NCBI GenBank assembly: GCA_900299065.1
Contig: OMIJ01000162.1
Span: 1-7,637, forward strand
DNA: 7,637 nt
Source of the DNA: Hyphomicrobiales bacterium
Lineage (GTDB): Bacteria > Pseudomonadota > Alphaproteobacteria > Rhizobiales > Beijerinckiaceae
Direction of reading: 5' to 3'
Part shown: one piece after another, positions 4,314 to 7,637 of the stretch
Layout: each line of letters opens with the position of its first letter
Numbering within the stretch: position 1 is the first letter of the stretch
Program-made: the position numbers and the translations under genes
Notes under the pieces: model-generated
Seen by the model: the letters and a program-made list of their open reading frames with translations, nothing else
What the model was told of the DNA's origin: nothing
Databases searched by the model: none

Positions 4314-7154
4314 ATGACGACTAATCTCTCCCCTGCTGTTTCTCACCCAGAGCCCAATGGGCGCGCGGATCCACTTGTCGACCGCAATCTCATCATCAGC
4401 CAGATTAAAAAACTGGGCGAGGCGCACCAGCCCACTGATCCAGATCTGCGGAAAGCGGTTGTAGATCTGCTTCGCCAAACGCTTGCCAAGGGGCATGAAG
4501 AGGCTCGCCATCGTCTTGAAACACTCGGGGGCGGACTCGATTGTGCCAGATCCCTTGCCGATCTTGAAGATGATCTGATCCGCATCATCCATGATTATAT
4601 CGTCACCTTTGTCTATCCTTCTGACAATCCCACTTCTGGCGAGCGTTTATCGATCGTTGCCGTTGGTGGCTATGGTCGCGGCACATTAGCGCCAGGCTCG
4701 GACATCGATCTTCTTTTCTTGCTCCCATACAAAAAGACGCCGTGGAGCGAGAGTGTCGTTGAAGCCATTCTTTATCTGCTATGGGATTTACGGCAGAAGG
4801 TTGGACATGCCACGCGCTCGGTTGATGAATGTCTCATTCAGGCGCGAGAGGATATGACCATTCGCACAAGTTTGCTGGAAGCAAGATTTATTCATGGCGA
4901 CAAAGGCCTTCTCACAGATCTGCGTCAACGTTTTGATGCTGAGATTGTACAAAAGAGCGCCCGAGAATTTGTTGCAGCCAAATTAGAAGAGCGCGAAGCG
5001 CGCGTCTCGCGCGCTGGCTCCTCGCGCTATCTTGTTGAGCCCAATATCAAAGAGGGCAAGGGCGGCTTGCGCGACCTCAATACTTTGTTCTGGATCGCCA
5101 AATATGTCTATCGCGTCGATGATGCGCAGGAAATGGTCAAAGCGGGTCTGTTTACGCGCAAAGAATTACAAACTTTCCAGCGTTGCGAGGAGTTTTTATG
5201 GCGTGTGCGCTGCCAGTTGCATTTCCAGACAGGCCGGGCAGAGGAGCGATTGAGCTTTGATCAGCAAAGAGGCATTGCGCAAAAGCTAGGCTATGTGACT
5301 CACGCCGGTCTGTCTGATGTCGAACGCTTCATGAAACATTATTTTCTAGTCGCCAAAGATGTGGGTGATCTGACAGCCATTCTTTGTGCGGCCCTCGAAG
5401 CGCGGCAGGCCAAGCCCCGCGCGGTGCTGGGGCGAATGTTCGGCCAGATGAAACGGCGCAAGCCGATTAATCTGGAGGGTGATTTTACTATTGAAACGGA
5501 TCGGCTCACCATCGCCTCTCTTGATGCGTTTGAGAAGGACCCAGTCAATCTCATTCGCCTATTTTACATTGCGGACCGGAACAGGCTTGAGATCCATCCC
5601 GATGCGACGCGCCTGGTCACACTCTCGCTCAAGCGTATTGATGCCAAATTGCGCGCATCTCCCGAGGCAAATCGATTGTTCCTGGAGATATTGTGCTCGA
5701 AAAATACCCCGGAAATCATTCTACGCAGGATGAATGAAGCAGGCGTTTTGGGACGCTTCATTCCTGATTTTGGTCGCATTGTCGCGATGATGCAATTTAA
5801 CATGTATCATCATTATACGGTTGACGAGCATTTGCTGCGCGCCATAGGTATTCTTGCCAATATTGAATCAGGTCTGTTGAAAGAGGATCATCCCCTTTCT
5901 GCTGAAGTCCTGCCCTCGATCAGCAATCGCACCGCGCTTTATGTCGCCCTGTTTCTCCATGATGTCGCCAAAGGTCGCAAGGAAGATCATTGCGTGGCCG
6001 GCGCCGAAGTGGCGCGCAAGCTCTGCCCGAGGCTGGGCCTATCCGAGGCAGAAACCGAGACTGTTGCCTGGCTGATCGACAAGCATTTGGAAATGTCGAA
6101 CACAGCGCAAAGCCGCGATCTCTCCGATCCCAAAACCATTCAGGGTTTCGCAGACCTTGTACAAACTCTCGAGCGTTTGCGCATGCTGCTCGTACTGACG
6201 GTCTGCGATATTCGCGCTGTAGGGCCAGGCGTATGGAATGGCTGGAAAGGCCAATTGCTGCGCACTCTTTATTGGGAAACCGAACTGGTGCTTGCCGGCG
6301 GCCATTCGGCGCTTGATCGCAAGGCGCGTGTGCGTGGTGTACAAGAAGAATTACGCTTGGCACTGCCCGGCTGGTCTGATCCGGAGTTTGATGCTTATGC
6401 GGCGCGTCATTATCCGGCCTATTGGCTCAAGGTTGATCTTGCTCATCGCATACAACATGCCAATCTGCTGCGATTGATTGAAGTAGATGTCCGCTCACTG
6501 GCAACAGAAGTTGCGACCGATAAATTCCGCGGCGTGACTGAGCTCACTGTTGTTGCGCCGGACCATCCGCGCCTGCTCTCCATTATTGCAGGTGCTTGCG
6601 CAATGTCGGGCGCCAATATTGTCGATGCGCAAATCTTCACAACAACTGACGGTTTGGCGCTCGATACGATTTGTATCAGTCGCGCCTTTGATCAGGATCA
6701 GGATGAATTACGCCGTGCCCAACGTGTGGCCGCCTCTATTGAAAAGGCACTGCGCGGTGAGCTACACCTCAGCCAGGCCCTGCTCGCGCAAAAGAACGAG
6801 GGCGCCAATCGCACCAAGGCCTTCAGCATTGCCCCTGAAGTGACGATCGATAATAATCTGTCGAACAAATATACCGTGCTGGAAGTCTCCGGACTTGATC
6901 GCCCCGGCCTATTGTTTGACCTCACCTCGGCCATTTCCCGTCTTAATCTCAATATTGGCTCCGCCCATATCGTCACCTTTGGCGAAAAGGCAGTGGACGC
7001 ATTTTATGTGACCGATTTAACAGGCCTTAAAATTACCAATCCAGCCCGGCAGGGAACGATCCGGCGTCAATTACTGGAGAGTTTCGACTCCAGCGCCCTC
7101 AATGCCCCTAAAACGGCCATCAAGCGGCAAAAAACGCCGCTTTCTCCCGCTTGA
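4314..7154 (+). CDS. glnD: Bifunctional PII uridylyltransferase / uridylyl-removing enzyme
   Basis: Nitrogen sensor of the cytoplasm: it uridylylates PII proteins (GlnB/GlnK) when glutamine is low and removes UMP when it is high, so controlling glutamine synthetase and Ntr genes. Numbering from ATG 4314 (946 residues): nucleotidyltransferase motif GGYGRGTLAPGSDIDLLFLL (118-137) with the metal-binding pair D130 and D132; the conserved linker block EPNIKEGKGGLRDL (242-255); an HD domain with HHYTVDEH (499-506) and FLHDVAKGRKEDH (547-559); and two C-terminal ACT domains, about 740-815 and 854-930, for glutamine sensing. All catalytic residues appear intact. The start is uncertain: in-frame TTG 4287 and ATG 4299 precede ATG 4314 and none has a clear Shine-Dalgarno. 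ATG 4314 is chosen because the short extension looks non-conserved. It follows the phosphoesterase stop by 41 bases. Confidence 0.96.
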   Translation: MTTNLSPAVSHPEPNGRADPLVDRNLIISQIKKLGEAHQPTDPDLRKAVVDLLRQTLAKGHEEARHRLETLGGGLDCARSLADLEDDLIRIIHDYIVTFVYPSDNPTSGERLSIVAVGGYGRGTLAPGSDIDLLFLLPYKKTPWSESVVEAILYLLWDLRQKVGHATRSVDECLIQAREDMTIRTSLLEARFIHGDKGLLTDLRQRFDAEIVQKSAREFVAAKLEEREARVSRAGSSRYLVEPNIKEGKGGLRDLNTLFWIAKYVYRVDDAQEMVKAGLFTRKELQTFQRCEEFLWRVRCQLHFQTGRAEERLSFDQQRGIAQKLGYVTHAGLSDVERFMKHYFLVAKDVGDLTAILCAALEARQAKPRAVLGRMFGQMKRRKPINLEGDFTIETDRLTIASLDAFEKDPVNLIRLFYIADRNRLEIHPDATRLVTLSLKRIDAKLRASPEANRLFLEILCSKNTPEIILRRMNEAGVLGRFIPDFGRIVAMMQFNMYHHYTVDEHLLRAIGILANIESGLLKEDHPLSAEVLPSISNRTALYVALFLHDVAKGRKEDHCVAGAEVARKLCPRLGLSEAETETVAWLIDKHLEMSNTAQSRDLSDPKTIQGFADLVQTLERLRMLLVLTVCDIRAVGPGVWNGWKGQLLRTLYWETELVLAGGHSALDRKARVRGVQEELRLALPGWSDPEFDAYAARHYPAYWLKVDLAHRIQHANLLRLIEVDVRSLATEVATDKFRGVTELTVVAPDHPRLLSIIAGACAMSGANIVDAQIFTTTDGLALDTICISRAFDQDQDELRRAQRVAASIEKALRGELHLSQALLAQKNEGANRTKAFSIAPEVTIDNNLSNKYTVLEVSGLDRPGLLFDLTSAISRLNLNIGSAHIVTFGEKAVDAFYVTDLTGLKITNPARQGTIRRQLLESFDSSALNAPKTAIKRQKTPLSPA
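4997..5015. repeat. Strong GC palindrome inside glnD
   Basis: AGCGCGCG (4997-5004), the loop TCT, then CGCGCGCT (5008-5015) form a perfect 8-bp stem. It sits in the codons for EREARVSRAG just before the conserved block EPNIKEGKGG. It may be only a by-product of GCG/CGC codon choice, but the mRNA hairpin would be stable. Confidence 0.5.
7122..7142. repeat. 7-bp inverted repeat at the 3' end of glnD
   Basis: AAGCGGC (7122-7128), the loop AAAAAAC, then GCCGCTT (7136-7142) lie 12 bases before the glnD stop. No U-run follows on the plus strand (TCTCCCGC), so it does not look like a standard terminator. A T-rich stretch, GATTTTTTAG, comes only about 30 bases later. It may protect the 3' end of the message or weakly separate glnD from grpE transcription. 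Confidence 0.35.
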
Positions 7155-7167
7155 GGAATGATAGCAG

Positions 7168-7196
7168 CTTGATTTTTTAGTCCTACGACATGATAT
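7168..7196 (+). promoter_or_regulatory. Weak candidate heat-shock (RpoH) promoter before grpE
   Basis: CTTG (7168-7171) followed after 18 bases by ATGATAT (7190-7196) partly matches the alphaproteobacterial sigma32 pattern of CTTG, a spacer and CYTATNT. The -10 match is imperfect and a sigma70 reading (TTGATT) is equally weak. The call rests largely on grpE commonly being RpoH-controlled. The rest of the 118-base gap shows no CIRCE inverted repeat (TTAGCACTC-N9-GAGTGCTAA). Confidence 0.3.
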
Positions 7197-7272
7197 CGGT
7201 GCCAGAGTTGTGAGTGGCGCCTTCTCCGGCACCCAACCCATGCAATTGACCCGAAAATGGTGAAAAGAACCA

Positions 7273-7637
7273 ATGACCGATCAAGATAATACGCGGCCGC
7301 AAGATCAGCATCAGCAGGAGCAAAGCCGCACGGAGACCGAGTCCGCGCAAGATCCGGCTGTAACTGGAGCAGCTGAGACACAAGCTTCCGGCGAATCTCA
7401 GACTGAAGTTGAAAAGCTGCAGGGCGAGAATGCTGGGTTAAAGGATAAGGTTCTTCGCACTTTGGCCGAAATGGAAAATATGCGGCGGCGCACGGATAAG
7501 GAAATCGCCGATGCCAAGGCCTATGGCGTCACAAGCTTTGCCAGAGATATGCTGGTTTTTACCGATAATCTGCGCCGCGCGATTGAGTCCATTCCACAAG
7601 ATGTGCGCCAGGGTGCTGATGGTCCGCTCAAGAGCAT
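7273..7637 (+). CDS. grpE: Nucleotide exchange factor GrpE, 3' end beyond the window
   Basis: Co-chaperone that releases ADP from DnaK in the cytoplasm. 121 residues are present. A polar, Gln/Glu-rich, probably disordered N-terminus (about 1-44) leads into the long dimerising coiled coil (about 45 onward). The family signature is clear: LRTLAEMENMRRRTDKEIAD (61-80), then AKAYGVTSFARDMLVFTDNL (81-100) and RRAIES. The C-terminal beta-wing that contacts DnaK lies outside the window. ATG 7273 is the only sensible start: the in-frame ATG at 7240 runs into a stop seven codons later. Its Shine-Dalgarno is poor (GGTGAAAAGAACCA). In many alphaproteobacteria hrcA precedes grpE; here glnD does, 118 bases upstream, so read-through or its own heat-shock promoter is possible. 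Confidence 0.95.
   Translation, partial: MTDQDNTRPQDQHQQEQSRTETESAQDPAVTGAAETQASGESQTEVEKLQGENAGLKDKVLRTLAEMENMRRRTDKEIADAKAYGVTSFARDMLVFTDNLRRAIESIPQDVRQGADGPLKS

Noticed and set aside
5920..6363. 147-codon minus-strand frame inside glnD
   Set aside because: It is antisense to the HD-domain region of glnD, with an Arg/Pro/Cys-rich translation typical of a shadow frame.
7198..7234. GGTGCC...GGCACC inverted repeat in the glnD-grpE gap as a terminator
   Set aside because: The loop is long (24 bases), a GGCGCC inside it competes for pairing, and no T-run follows.
7067..7381. 104-codon minus-strand frame across the glnD-grpE junction
   Set aside because: It overlaps the ends of two certain genes, and no ribosome binding site or family is recognisable.

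Overview
The window looks like ordinary chromosomal DNA of an alphaproteobacterium, most likely of the order Hyphomicrobiales (Rhizobiales). The GlnD, GshB and GrpE sequences read like that group, and base composition looks moderate by eye, lower than in many of its high-GC members. Genus cannot be assigned by reading alone. There is no sign of a mobile element, phage, CRISPR array, tRNA or rRNA.

Layout. (1) At the left edge a minus-strand gene appears to begin: only ATG and one further full codon are inside the window, but a strong Shine-Dalgarno and a plausible sigma70-type promoter lie behind it. (2) A small plus-strand gene (108-485) encodes a 125-residue protein with two membrane segments and no recognised family. 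(3) Convergent to it on the minus strand is a methyl-accepting chemotaxis protein with a very short periplasmic part (510-1832). (4) A divergent intergenic region of about 210 bases separates it from a plus-strand run: gshB (glutathione synthetase), an exported purple-acid-phosphatase-like metallophosphoesterase, and glnD (PII uridylyltransferase/uridylyl-removing enzyme). The first two are 22 bases apart and glnD follows within about 40, so they are probably cotranscribed. (5) After a 118-base gap comes the start of grpE, cut by the right edge; a weak heat-shock-like promoter may lie in the gap.

How the genes relate. GshB (redox thiol), GlnD (nitrogen signalling) and GrpE (Hsp70 nucleotide exchange) are separate housekeeping functions that share a strand rather than a pathway. 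The phosphoesterase between gshB and glnD is the least expected member. The chemoreceptor has no other chemotaxis gene beside it here.

I did not find a convincing undescribed system. Most worth a second look are the palindrome over the predicted promoter of the left-edge gene, the cysteine-rich exported phosphatase in the gshB-glnD run, the receptor with almost no sensor domain, the unclear glnD start, and grpE following glnD without hrcA or a CIRCE element.
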